From JAQGJA01 sp965651535 (GTDB taxonomy: Bacteria > Pseudomonadota > Alphaproteobacteria > Micavibrionales > SZUA-601): DNA of 22,720 bases. Of this stretch, positions 1 to 6,357 are shown one piece after another. Made by a program: the position numbers and the translations under genes. How positions within the stretch are numbered: position 1 is the first letter of the stretch; each line of letters starts with the position of its first letter. The DNA lies in assembly GCA_965651535.1 (NCBI GenBank), contig CBFGSX010000010.1, positions 1 to 22,720 on the forward strand, given 5' to 3'. Below the pieces are notes generated by a model, which was given only the letters and a program-made list of their open reading frames with translations, searched no databases and had not been told where the DNA came from.

Positions 1-672
1 GGTCGGCTCAAGCCCTATGAAGACCGCGCCGCCATCGACAACGGCGCGCTCGAGGGCAGGGGTTTGGAGATTGTCTGGGTGGATGATGCAACGGCAGCGT
101 TCTTCCTGCATATCCAGGGCTCGGGCCGCGTGACGATGGAAGACGGCTCGGAAATGCGCGTCGGCTATGACGGGCAGAACGGCCATGTCTATTACGCCAT
201 CGGACGCGAGCTGATCGCGCGCGGCGAATTGACGCCCGAAACCGCCAGTTTGCAAACCATCCGCGACTGGCTGAAAAACAATCCCGACGAGGCGGCCGCG
301 TTGCGACAGAAAAATCCGTCTTATATTTTCTTCCGCGAACTGGACGGCGACGGCCCGCTGGGCGCGCAGGGCGTGGCGCTGACGCCGACGCGCTCCCTGG
401 CGGTTGATCCGCGTTTTGTGCCCTATGGCGCGCCGGTTTTCGTCGATCTGCCGCATCCCGTCGTGCCCGAAGCGCGCATTCGCCGCCTGACCATCGCGCA
501 GGATACGGGCGGCGCGATACGCGGCCCCGTGCGCGGGGATTTCTTCTGGGGCCACGGCGCGGCTGCGGAAGAAGCGGCAGGCGTGATGAAGTCGCGCGGA
601 AAAATGTGGCTGTTGCTGCCGAAAACGGTGACGCCTGCGCCGAAAATCGAATTGCCCAAGAAGAAGGGTTGA
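1..672 (+). CDS. mltA: Membrane-bound lytic murein transglycosylase A, 3' part (5' end outside window)
   Basis: MltA cleaves the MurNAc-GlcNAc bond of peptidoglycan to give 1,6-anhydromuropeptides and normally acts from the inner face of the outer membrane. The frame is open from base 1 (first codons read GRLKPYEDRAAID), so the TTG at 64 is not the start and about 223 C-terminal codons are present. The segment WVDDATAAFFLHIQGSGRV is typical of the MltA core. Near the end, AQDTGGAIRGPVRGDFFWG is the 3D domain with the catalytic aspartate and its companion Asp residues, followed by the usual GKMWLLLPK closing strand and a short basic tail. The gene converges on ybeY, and its TGA stop (670-672) touches the left arm of a 161-bp palindromic element. 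Family assignment is firm; the N-terminus and lipoprotein signal cannot be seen. Confidence 0.93.
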   Translation, partial: GRLKPYEDRAAIDNGALEGRGLEIVWVDDATAAFFLHIQGSGRVTMEDGSEMRVGYDGQNGHVYYAIGRELIARGELTPETASLQTIRDWLKNNPDEAAALRQKNPSYIFFRELDGDGPLGAQGVALTPTRSLAVDPRFVPYGAPVFVDLPHPVVPEARIRRLTIAQDTGGAIRGPVRGDFFWGHGAAAEEAAGVMKSRGKMWLLLPKTVTPAPKIELPKKKG

Positions 673-831
673 AACGCAGAGCTAAACAGAGAAAAACAGA
701 GTTTGTTTGTCCTGACTGCCGCGTAGCGGCCTGAAAATATGAATCTAGCGTTTATTACGGTATTTGATGCGCTTCGCGCATTTTCCGTTATTGCGGAACG
801 CTCTGTCTGTCTCTGTCTAGCTCTGCGTTTC
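671..831. repeat. 161-bp imperfect palindromic intergenic element
   Basis: The outer arms 671-701 and 801-831 are inverted copies of each other, 31 bp with 3 mismatches. Both start GAAACGCAGAGCTA on their own strand and continue with CAGAG-type repeats. Inside the arms are smaller perfect hairpins, such as GCCGC-GTA-GCGGC near 718-730 and ATGCGC-TTC-GCGCAT near 769-783. The element fills the whole gap between the convergent mltA and ybeY genes and overlaps the last bases of the mltA stop codon. No credible gene lies in it. It looks like a MITE- or REP-like dispersed element that may also act as a two-way terminator. Copy number cannot be judged from one window. Confidence 0.8.
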
Positions 832-839
832 AAAATCCT

Positions 840-1274
840 TTAATACGGATTTTTGATTTTGAATGCCGCGAGAATCTCCGTCTCGCGCGATTCCATTTTC
901 TGCGCGTCTTTTTCCGTCATGTGATCAAAGCCCAAAAGGTGCAAGCAGCCATGGACGATCAGATGCGCCGTATGGGCGCGCAGGGTTTTCTTTTGCGCTT
1001 TGGCTTCGGCTTTGACGGTTTCAAAGGCCAGCACGATATCGCCCAGCTCGCCGCCTTCGCCCATCGGAAAAGACAGCACGTTGGTCGGCTTGTTCTTGCC
1101 GCGATATTCGCGGTTGAGCGCCTTGATCTCGGCATCGTTCGTCAAAACGACCGACAGGCTTCCCGCCGCTTTTTCGGATTTAAGCGCGCGTGCAATCAAA
1201 CGCCGTAAAAAAGCACGCTCTTTGGTCAAAAGCGTTTTCCAGCGCGGATCGCGGAGATGAAAAGAGACGCCCAT
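840..1274 (-). CDS. ybeY: Endoribonuclease YbeY / rRNA maturation factor
   Basis: YbeY is a zinc-dependent metalloprotein needed for 16S rRNA 3'-end maturation and 70S ribosome quality control in the cytoplasm. The 144-residue protein has the family signature HLIVHGCLHLLGFDH, with the three zinc histidines at about residues 108, 112 and 118, and the conserved block NREYRGKNKPTNVLSFP, whose Arg is at about 59. The frame is open further upstream (to 1340), but I chose ATG 1274-1272. The protein then starts MGVSFHLRDPRW, as orthologues do, and the start codon shares a base with the stop of the upstream gene (TGATG), a usual coupling arrangement. It is the last gene of the miaB-phoH-unknown-ybeY run. 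The usual next genes in alphaproteobacteria (a CBS-domain transporter and lnt) are absent. Confidence 0.95.
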   Translation of the reverse strand: MGVSFHLRDPRWKTLLTKERAFLRRLIARALKSEKAAGSLSVVLTNDAEIKALNREYRGKNKPTNVLSFPMGEGGELGDIVLAFETVKAEAKAQKKTLRAHTAHLIVHGCLHLLGFDHMTEKDAQKMESRETEILAAFKIKNPY

Positions 1275-1504
1275 CAGGCAATGCGGGCGACCGAATATAA
1301 ACGGCGCGACAGAACGGGCCATTCCGGCACCATAACGCAATCCATAAAAGAGGTTATAAAGTCCTCAATCGTCAGATCGTCGCCCGTATCCTCGTCAAAA
1401 TCGGGAAAGAAGAGGGGCTCTTCGCGCTCGCGACCCTCTTCGGGCGGCGGAAACTTGTCCCCGTTTTCGTGCGGTCGGATGATTTTGGTCTGTTCAGGTT
1501 TCAT
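1274..1504 (-). CDS. Unknown 76-residue acidic protein coupled to ybeY
   Basis: I do not recognise this family. The product is 76 residues, with no signal peptide and no membrane segment. Its middle is rich in Glu, Asp and Pro (PPPEEGREREEPLFF, then DFDEDTGDDLTIEDF), followed by a short hydrophobic segment with one Cys and a basic, helix-like C-terminus. Three points argue that it is real: it fills the gap between phoH and ybeY, its TGA overlaps the preferred ybeY start as TGATG, and a promoter-like pair lies directly upstream. GGGTGGG before the ATG is at best a weak ribosome binding site. It could be a small accessory factor for PhoH or YbeY, but that rests on position only. Confidence that it is translated is moderate. 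Confidence 0.55.
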   Translation of the reverse strand: MKPEQTKIIRPHENGDKFPPPEEGREREEPLFFPDFDEDTGDDLTIEDFITSFMDCVMVPEWPVLSRRLYSVARIA

Positions 1505-1510
1505 GCACCC

Positions 1511-1539
1511 ACCCTAGCGCAGATAAAAGCAAAAAGCAA
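1511..1539 (-). promoter_or_regulatory. Candidate promoter ahead of the 76-codon gene and ybeY
   Basis: On the minus strand TTGCTT (1539-1534) is followed after 17 nt by TAGGGT (1516-1511). The same -10 version, TAGGGT preceded by C, occurs at the same 17-nt spacing upstream of phoH. Transcription would begin near 1504, at or next to the ATG, which would make a leaderless mRNA. Only three bases of each hexamer match the consensus, so this is tentative. Confidence 0.35.
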
Positions 1540-1559
1540 TAGACTTGAAGGGGTTGCCT

Positions 1560-2573
1560 TTACTTAGGAGCCTTGTCCTGATCGTACGCATCGATGATTT
1601 TTGCCACGAGGGGGTGGCGGACGACATCGGCCGAGGAGAACTCGACAAAAGCGATATCCTTGATCTTGCCCAGCAGGCGGCGGGCCTCGGCCAGTCCCGA
1701 TTTCTGTCCGGCGGGCAAATCCGTTTGCGAGGCATCGCCGTTGATGACCATTTTCGAATGTTCGCCCATGCGGGTCAGAAACATTTTCATCTGCATGGGC
1801 GTGGTGTTTTGCGCCTCGTCGAGCACGACATAGGCATTGGCCAGCGTGCGTCCACGCATAAAGGCCAAGGGCGCGATCTCGATCTGTCCGCCCGCCATCA
1901 TGCGCACGACCTGATCCTGCGGCAGCATATCGTGGAGCGCGTCGTAAATGGGGCGCAAGTAAGGGTCGATCTTTTCCTGCATATCGCCGGGCAGGAAGCC
2001 CAGATGCTCACCCGCTTCGACGGCGGGGCGCGAGAAGATCAGTTTTTCAACTTTGTTACTGGTCAGCAATTCCACGCCTGCGGCCACGGCCAGATAGGTT
2101 TTGCCCGTCCCGGCAGGCCCGATGCCGAAGACCATATTGTGTTTTTCAATCGCCTCGAGATAGGCGGCCTGGGTGGTGGAACGCGGGGAAATATGCTTGC
2201 GTTTAGTGACGACCTTGCGCGGCTTGTCGGAAAAGGCGGCCATCGCCATCTGTTTCATCGCCGGGTCGGCGGTCGATTTGGCAATGCGCAAAGCGCCGTC
2301 CACATCCGCCTCCTCGATGGGCAGGTCGTTCTGGATGCGCTCCCACAGCGCGTCGAAGGTTTCCTGCGCTTTGTGCGTGGCGGCGTTGCTGCCCGCAATC
2401 GTCAAGGTGTTTCCCATGCTGCTGATCATGACCCCCAAGGCGTGTTCGATCCGGTTGAGATACGCGTTGCCCGGGCCGAACAAAGCGGGCAGCGCGTGGT
2501 TATCGTCGAAATAAAGTTCGAGAATGCGTTCAGGTGCGGCGTGTTCGTGGGATGACGGGTGGCGCGGGCTCAA
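1560..2573 (-). CDS. phoH: PhoH-like ATPase
   Basis: This is a cytoplasmic P-loop ATPase of the PhoH/YbeZ family, functionally linked to YbeY and RNA metabolism. The 337-residue protein has an N-terminal KH-like region (about 15-90, ERILELYFDDNHALPALFG), Walker A GPAGTGKT at about 152-159, and Walker B VVLDEAQN followed by the family's TTPMQMKMFLTRMG. The C-terminus has GDASQTDLP and the usual VEFSSADVVRHPLV. The frame stays open upstream to 2924, but that part is Arg/Ser-rich translation of a repeat and the miaB 3' end. I chose TTG at 2573 because AGGAG sits exactly 7 nt upstream and the protein then has normal family length. It follows miaB after a 283-nt gap with its own candidate promoter and precedes the 76-codon gene by 55 nt. 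Confidence 0.95.
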   Translation of the reverse strand: MSPRHPSSHEHAAPERILELYFDDNHALPALFGPGNAYLNRIEHALGVMISSMGNTLTIAGSNAATHKAQETFDALWERIQNDLPIEEADVDGALRIAKSTADPAMKQMAMAAFSDKPRKVVTKRKHISPRSTTQAAYLEAIEKHNMVFGIGPAGTGKTYLAVAAGVELLTSNKVEKLIFSRPAVEAGEHLGFLPGDMQEKIDPYLRPIYDALHDMLPQDQVVRMMAGGQIEIAPLAFMRGRTLANAYVVLDEAQNTTPMQMKMFLTRMGEHSKMVINGDASQTDLPAGQKSGLAEARRLLGKIKDIAFVEFSSADVVRHPLVAKIIDAYDQDKAPK

Positions 2574-2585
2574 GAGGCGGCTCCT
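2574..2585 (-). promoter_or_regulatory. Shine-Dalgarno site deciding the phoH TTG start
   Basis: AGGAG (2585-2581 on the minus strand) lies 7 nt before TTG 2573-2571. No in-frame ATG or GTG with a comparable site lies near the beginning of the conserved domain, so this site fixes the start as a rare TTG. Confidence 0.75.
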
Positions 2586-2670
2586 GTGGTTGCGGGAGCG
2601 GCAGTTTTCAGAATTTGAGCGTCTTTCAACAAGAAGCGAACCAGCCCTTTTAAGAGGATTTATTCCTTGA

Positions 2671-2699
2671 ACCCTAGTGTAAGCCCGGCCGGTTAACAA
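2671..2699 (-). promoter_or_regulatory. Candidate phoH promoter
   Basis: On the minus strand TTGTTA (2699-2694) is separated by exactly 17 nt from TAGGGT (2676-2671). This would start transcription near 2664 and give a leader of about 90 nt. The -10 hexamer is weak but identical to the one before the 76-codon gene at the same spacing. Confidence 0.4.
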
Positions 2700-2718
2700 G
2701 AGGTTGCAATCTCCCTTT

Positions 2719-2853
2719 GTCATTCCCGCGACCCGCTGCGCCAGCGCCTGCGCGGCGAGAAGCGGGAATCCAGCGGCGTTATCTCGGGGCTTCGCAGCAT
2801 TTCTCTGGATCTCCGTTCTCGCGCTGGCTTTGCTGCGCGCGGCCGGGGATGAC
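2719..2853. repeat. Paired head-to-head hairpin element between miaB and phoH
   Basis: There are two hairpin units in opposite orientation. The first runs from GTCATTCCCGC (2719-2729) to GCGGGAATCCAG (2762-2772), stem TTCCCGC/GCGGGAA. The second is the inverted counterpart, from CTGGATCTCCG (2805) to GGGGATGAC (2845-2853). The outer ends (GTCATTCCC and GGGGATGAC) and the inner ends (GGGAATCCAG and CTGGATCTCC) are near-complementary. This is the widespread bacterial intergenic pattern GTCATTCCCGC...GCGGGAATCCAG. It begins three bases after the miaB stop, so it lies in the transcript between miaB and phoH and may stabilise or end it. Confidence 0.8.
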
Positions 2854-2856
2854 CGG

Positions 2857-4320
2857 CTATGCCGCGTCCACGAGAACGACATCGCCCGAAAGCGAGCCGG
2901 CATATCCGCCCGCCACGCGCACATCGAGGATTTGTCCCGTCAAACGCTCCGGGCCGTTCACATAGACCGACTGCATATGCGCCGAGCGGCCCATCATCTG
3001 GCCCGGCTTGTTGCCGGGCTTCTCGAACAGCACAGGCACGGTTTTTCCGACAAAGGAACGGTTGAATTCTTCCTGATGGGTGGAAACACGTTTCTGCAAT
3101 TCCTGCAGGCGCGCGTCTTTGACCGCCTCGTGAATCTGTCCCTGTAGCGCGGCGCCCGGGGTGCCGGGGCGCTGGGAATATTTAAAGCTATAGGCGCTGG
3201 CGAACTTAACCCGTTGAATCAAGTCAAGCGTGTCGTCGAAATTTTTGTCGGTTTCGCCGGGGAAGCCGACGATAAAATCAGAGGACAGGGCAATGTCGGG
3301 GCGCGCCTCGCGCAATTTGTCGATGATACGAAAATAGTCGTCACGCCCATGTTTGCGGTTCATAGCCTTGAGAACGGCGTCGCTGCCGCTTTGCACGGGC
3401 AAATGCAAAAACGGCATGAGTTTGTCCACTTCTGCATGGGCGCGATACAAGGCGTCATGCATATCGCGCGGGTGCGAGGTGGTGTAGCGAATGCGCGCGA
3501 CGCCGTCGATCTCGGCGACGGCGAAAATCAATTCGCCGAAATTCCACGGCTTGCCCTGTAACCCATCGCCATGCCATGCATTGACGTTTTGGCCGAGGAG
3601 TTGGATTTCCTTGGCTCCGGCGGCGACAAGGTTTTTTATTTCGTCCAAGACCTGTTTCGCCGGGCGCGAGAACTCTGCGCCGCGCGTATAAGGCACGACG
3701 CAAAACGTGCAGAATTTGTCGCAGCCCTCTTGGACGGCGACATGGGCGACGGGCGGCGAGGGCGCGGTTTCCTCCTGCGGCAGCAAGTCGAATTTGCTTT
3801 CCACCGGAAAATCCGTGTTGATGATGCGCTTTTCGCCGTATGCGCCCGTCAGCTGCGCGACCATCTCGGGCAGAGTGTGATAGGCTTGCGGGCCGAAGAC
3901 CAGATCAACCTCTTTGGCGCGCGCGGTGATGACGTCGCCTTCGGCTTGGGCCACGCATCCGGCGACGGCCATGATGGTTTGCTTGCCTTCCTGCTCGCGG
4001 CGTTTTTTATGGGGACGCAGGCGACCCAATTCCGAGAAAACCTTCTCGGTGGCTTTCTCGCGGATATGACAGGTGTTGAGAATGATAAAATCGGCGTCGT
4101 CCGGCTTGTCCGTCATCTGATAGCCAAGCGGGCGCAGCACATCGGCCATGCGCTTGCTGTCATAGACATTCATCTGGCAGCCCCATGTCTTGATAAAGAG
4201 CTGTTTTTTGTTCGGGTCGCCTTTTTCCGCAGCAGAGGTTTGCGCGGTGTCGTCGATGTCTTTATTGGGTCCTATCGCTTCGCTGCTTGAGGACGGGGGC
4301 ATGGTGATCTGAATGGCCAT
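2857..4320 (-). CDS. miaB: tRNA-2-methylthio-N6-dimethylallyladenosine synthase MiaB
   Basis: MiaB is a cytoplasmic radical-SAM methylthiotransferase that converts i6A37 to ms2i6A37 in tRNAs reading UNN codons. The 487-residue protein shows the N-terminal MTTase domain with its cluster cysteines at about 48 (KTWGCQMN), 84 (NTCHIREKA) and 122 (VAGCVAQ). The radical SAM motif CDKFCTFC has cysteines at about 200, 204 and 207, followed by VVPYTRGAEFSRP. Further on are LLGQNVNAW, the SDFIVGFPGET block and a C-terminal TRAM domain. About 40 residues precede the conserved start (KQLFIKTWGCQ), rich in Ser, Pro and Asp and probably disordered. GAGG lies 6 nt before the ATG. It is divergent from kdsB across 94 nt. 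An internal start at residue 7 is possible. Confidence 0.97.
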   Translation of the reverse strand: MAIQITMPPSSSSEAIGPNKDIDDTAQTSAAEKGDPNKKQLFIKTWGCQMNVYDSKRMADVLRPLGYQMTDKPDDADFIILNTCHIREKATEKVFSELGRLRPHKKRREQEGKQTIMAVAGCVAQAEGDVITARAKEVDLVFGPQAYHTLPEMVAQLTGAYGEKRIINTDFPVESKFDLLPQEETAPSPPVAHVAVQEGCDKFCTFCVVPYTRGAEFSRPAKQVLDEIKNLVAAGAKEIQLLGQNVNAWHGDGLQGKPWNFGELIFAVAEIDGVARIRYTTSHPRDMHDALYRAHAEVDKLMPFLHLPVQSGSDAVLKAMNRKHGRDDYFRIIDKLREARPDIALSSDFIVGFPGETDKNFDDTLDLIQRVKFASAYSFKYSQRPGTPGAALQGQIHEAVKDARLQELQKRVSTHQEEFNRSFVGKTVPVLFEKPGNKPGQMMGRSAHMQSVYVNGPERLTGQILDVRVAGGYAGSLSGDVVLVDAA

Positions 4321-4346
4321 AAGGCCTCACGGCATAGCAGAAAGCC

Positions 4347-4375
4347 TTGTTAAGATTCAAGGAAAATGCTAGAAA
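4347..4375 (+). promoter_or_regulatory. Candidate kdsB promoter
   Basis: TTGTTA (4347-4352), 17 nt, TAGAAA (4370-4375). Four of six bases match the consensus in each hexamer. Transcription would start near 4382, about 33 nt before the kdsB ATG, inside the 94-nt divergent gap with miaB. Confidence 0.5.
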
Positions 4376-4414
4376 AATGCGGTGTCACGGCTTGTGTCTT
4401 AAGGGTCAAGGTGC

Positions 4415-5230
4415 ATGAAAACAGCCATTATTATCCCCGCCCGTTACGGGTCGACCCGCTTGCCGGGCAAGCCTCTGGCCATGATTGCCGGTCAGACCAT
4501 GCTGGCGCGGGTGGTCGACATCGCCAAAAAAGCGGTGGAGGGGCGCAAGGACGTGCAACTGGTTGTCGCCACGGACGATGACCGCATCACAAAACATTGC
4601 GACGAGCTGGGCGTGAAATGGGTGATGACCCCGGTGGAATGCCCGACCGGCACCGACCGCGCCGAAGCCGCCGTGCAGCAACTTTCCGAGACGCCCGATT
4701 TTGTGATGAACCTGCAAGGCGACGCGCCGCTGACGCCGCCGGATTTTATCACCGCGATGATCGACACGTTTGAAAAAGCGCCTTGCGAACTGGTCACGCC
4801 GGTGACGCAACTGACATGGGAAGCCTTGGACAAATTGCGCGAGAATAAAAAGACAACGCCCTTCAGCGGCACGACCGCCGTGTTCGACGAAGAAACCGGC
4901 AAGGCCTTCTGGTTCTCGAAGAACATCATCCCCGCCATGCGCAAGGAAGAAAAAATGCGCGAAAAAGGCGGCTTGTCACCTGTATACCGCCATATCGGCC
5001 TGTATGGTTATTCGCGCGAGATGCTGGCGAAATACGTCACATTGCCCGAAGGCAAATTCGAAGCGCTCGAGGGCTTGGAACAATTGCGCGTGCTGGAAAA
5101 CGGTTACACGATCCGCTGCGTGCCGGTGGATTACAAGGGCCGCGCCAGCATGTCCGGCGTGGACAGCCCCGAGGACATCGCCCGCGCCGAAGCGCTGATC
5201 GCCAAACACGGAGAATTATTGGCGGCATGA
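4415..5230 (+). CDS. kdsB: 3-deoxy-manno-octulosonate cytidylyltransferase (CMP-KDO synthetase)
   Basis: KdsB activates KDO with CTP to CMP-KDO in the cytoplasm for lipopolysaccharide inner-core synthesis. The 271-residue protein begins with the nucleotide-binding motif PARYGSTRLPGKPL (8-21), then VVATDDDRI, CPTGTDRAE (76-84), and the metal-binding NLQGDAP with Asp at 103. C-terminal blocks are YRHIGLYGYS (191-200), LEGLEQLRVLENG and SGVDSPEDIARAE. Oddities: the family's QGDEP reads QGDAP, the FSR before the sugar-binding loop reads FSK, and the protein is about 20 residues longer than the E. coli enzyme, mostly as a charged insertion around 140-150 and 176-186. These changes leave room for a related sugar acid as substrate. 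It overlaps the next gene by ATGA, so the two are probably translated together. Confidence 0.87.
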   Translation: MKTAIIIPARYGSTRLPGKPLAMIAGQTMLARVVDIAKKAVEGRKDVQLVVATDDDRITKHCDELGVKWVMTPVECPTGTDRAEAAVQQLSETPDFVMNLQGDAPLTPPDFITAMIDTFEKAPCELVTPVTQLTWEALDKLRENKKTTPFSGTTAVFDEETGKAFWFSKNIIPAMRKEEKMREKGGLSPVYRHIGLYGYSREMLAKYVTLPEGKFEALEGLEQLRVLENGYTIRCVPVDYKGRASMSGVDSPEDIARAEALIAKHGELLAA

Positions 5231-5853
5231 CCAAAACAACCATCCTGATCGCCCGTCACGGAAACACCTTCGGCCCGAACGACACGCCGACGCGCGTCGG
5301 CGGGCGCACCGATCTGCCGCTGGTGGAAAGCGGCCTGGAACAGGGTCTGAAACTGGGCGCTTATCTGAAACAACACAATCTTGCGCCGGTGAAAATTTTT
5401 ACCTCGCACCTCAAGCGCACGCAGCAGACGGCGGAAAAAATCGTCGAGGCGCTGGGGCAAAATGTTCCGATGGAACAATCCGCCCTGTTCAACGAGATCG
5501 ATTACGGCCCCGACGAGAACCTGACCGAGGACAAGGTCATCGCGCGCATCGGCGAACAGGCGATCAAGGACTGGGATCAAAAATGCATCGTCCCGCCGGG
5601 CTGGAAGGTCGATCCGGTGGCTTTGGCCATCGGCTGGCAGGAATTTGCTGCCAAGGCGCTGACCGAACACAAGGGCCAGATTGTTCTGGTCGTCACCAGC
5701 AACGGCATCGCGCGCTTTGCGCCTGTGTTGACGGGGGATATGGAAAAATTCAACCGGGAATACAAGCCGAAAATCTCGACCGGCGCTTTATGCCATTTCG
5801 AGATGGGAGACGGTCCGCATTGGGACGTTCTGGGCTGGAATGTCCGACCGTAA
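5227..5853 (+). CDS. Histidine phosphatase superfamily (phosphoglycerate-mutase-like) protein, second His absent
   Basis: A 208-residue cytoplasmic protein of the histidine phosphatase superfamily. It has the phosphate pocket RHGNT (Arg10, His11), TSHLKRTQQTA with the second Arg at 64, and a likely acid Glu90 in NEIDYG. The family's second catalytic histidine, normally in a [VS]SHGG-type motif, is not there: the matching strand reads VVTSNGIARF, with Ser158-Asn159-Gly160. The insertion RVGGRTDLPLVESG after the first motif is a subgroup feature. It starts inside the kdsB stop codon (ATGA), pointing to a shared task. A KDO-8-phosphate or other sugar phosphatase role is possible but unproven; loss of activity or a relaxed mechanism is equally possible. 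It ends just before a hairpin element. Confidence 0.85.
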   Translation: MTKTTILIARHGNTFGPNDTPTRVGGRTDLPLVESGLEQGLKLGAYLKQHNLAPVKIFTSHLKRTQQTAEKIVEALGQNVPMEQSALFNEIDYGPDENLTEDKVIARIGEQAIKDWDQKCIVPPGWKVDPVALAIGWQEFAAKALTEHKGQIVLVVTSNGIARFAPVLTGDMEKFNREYKPKISTGALCHFEMGDGPHWDVLGWNVRP

Positions 5854-5860
5854 CGATTGT

Positions 5861-5928
5861 TGTAACCCTTGCGAAAGCGAGGGTCCACGCTAAATAAGCC
5901 ATGGATGCTCGCTTTCGCAAGCATTACA
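5861..5928. repeat. Hairpin element between the phosphatase and osmC genes
   Basis: The arms 5861-5881 and 5908-5928 pair over 19 of 21 positions, with a perfect 14-bp core (CTTGCGAAAGCGAG, 5868-5881, against 5908-5921) and an outer TGTAA/TTACA. The 26-nt loop holds GGTCCA and CCATGGA. This resembles, in shorter form, the GCGAAAGC-GGxxTCCA head-to-head design of the element at 2719-2853. It may stop transcription from kdsB or protect its 3' end. Confidence 0.75.
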
Positions 5929-5946
5929 TTTTTGAGGAGGCGTCCC

Positions 5947-6357
5947 ATGACCCTGATGACTCTCAAAGCCCACAGCAATCTGCGCATGGAGGTGCATCAT
6001 GTGCCTTCCGGCGAAAAAATCGAAACGGATGTGCCCGCGGCCAGCGGGGGACGCGGCGAGTATTTCTCGCCTACCGATATGGTCGGCGCGGCTTTGTTGT
6101 CGTGCGTCGTGACCACGATGGGCGTCGTCGCCAACAAGATCGGCGTCGACCTTAGCGGCACGACGGGCGCGGTGGAAAAAACCTATCGCACGGACAAGCC
6201 GCATCTGATCGCGGCGCTTCTGGTGACGGTCAACGTGCCGCTCGCGCCCGACGACGAAACACGAGAAAAGCTCGAGCGTGCCGCCGGGAACTGTCCGGTG
6301 CATCACGCCATAAGCGGCGACATTCAAAAAGAAGTCGTGATCAACTGGGCGGGTTGA
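5947..6357 (+). CDS. OsmC/Ohr family peroxiredoxin-like protein
   Basis: OsmC-type proteins reduce organic hydroperoxides using a pair of cysteines in the cytoplasm. This 136-residue protein has the peroxidatic Cys at about 53 in ALLSCVVTTMG and the second Cys at about 116 in AGNCPVHHAI, plus the SPTDMVGAAL segment leading into the first helix. The length is normal for the family. The frame is open to 5869, but that part is read through the hairpin element. I chose ATG 5947 because GAGGAGG (5934-5940) lies 6 nt upstream. The last 17 bases overlap the end of the convergent gene on the other strand. The subfamily (OsmC, Ohr or YhfA-like) cannot be fixed by eye, so no symbol is given. Confidence 0.9.
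   Translation: MTLMTLKAHSNLRMEVHHVPSGEKIETDVPAASGGRGEYFSPTDMVGAALLSCVVTTMGVVANKIGVDLSGTTGAVEKTYRTDKPHLIAALLVTVNVPLAPDDETREKLERAAGNCPVHHAISGDIQKEVVINWAG

Noticed and set aside
423..833. A minus-strand frame through the 161-bp palindrome and mltA
   Set aside because: It reads the palindrome and antisense of the 3D domain. No ribosome site or family was seen.
1545..2555. A 336-codon open frame opposite phoH
   Set aside because: It is a shadow of phoH, whose Walker motifs and length are fully supported on the minus strand.
2574..2924. N-terminal extension of phoH to 2924
   Set aside because: It would overlap the miaB 3' end and translate the repeat element into Arg/Ser-rich sequence. AGGAG before TTG 2573 gives a better start.
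5869..5946. Upstream extension of the OsmC-type gene
   Set aside because: It translates the hairpin element. A perfect GAGGAGG site stands before ATG 5947.
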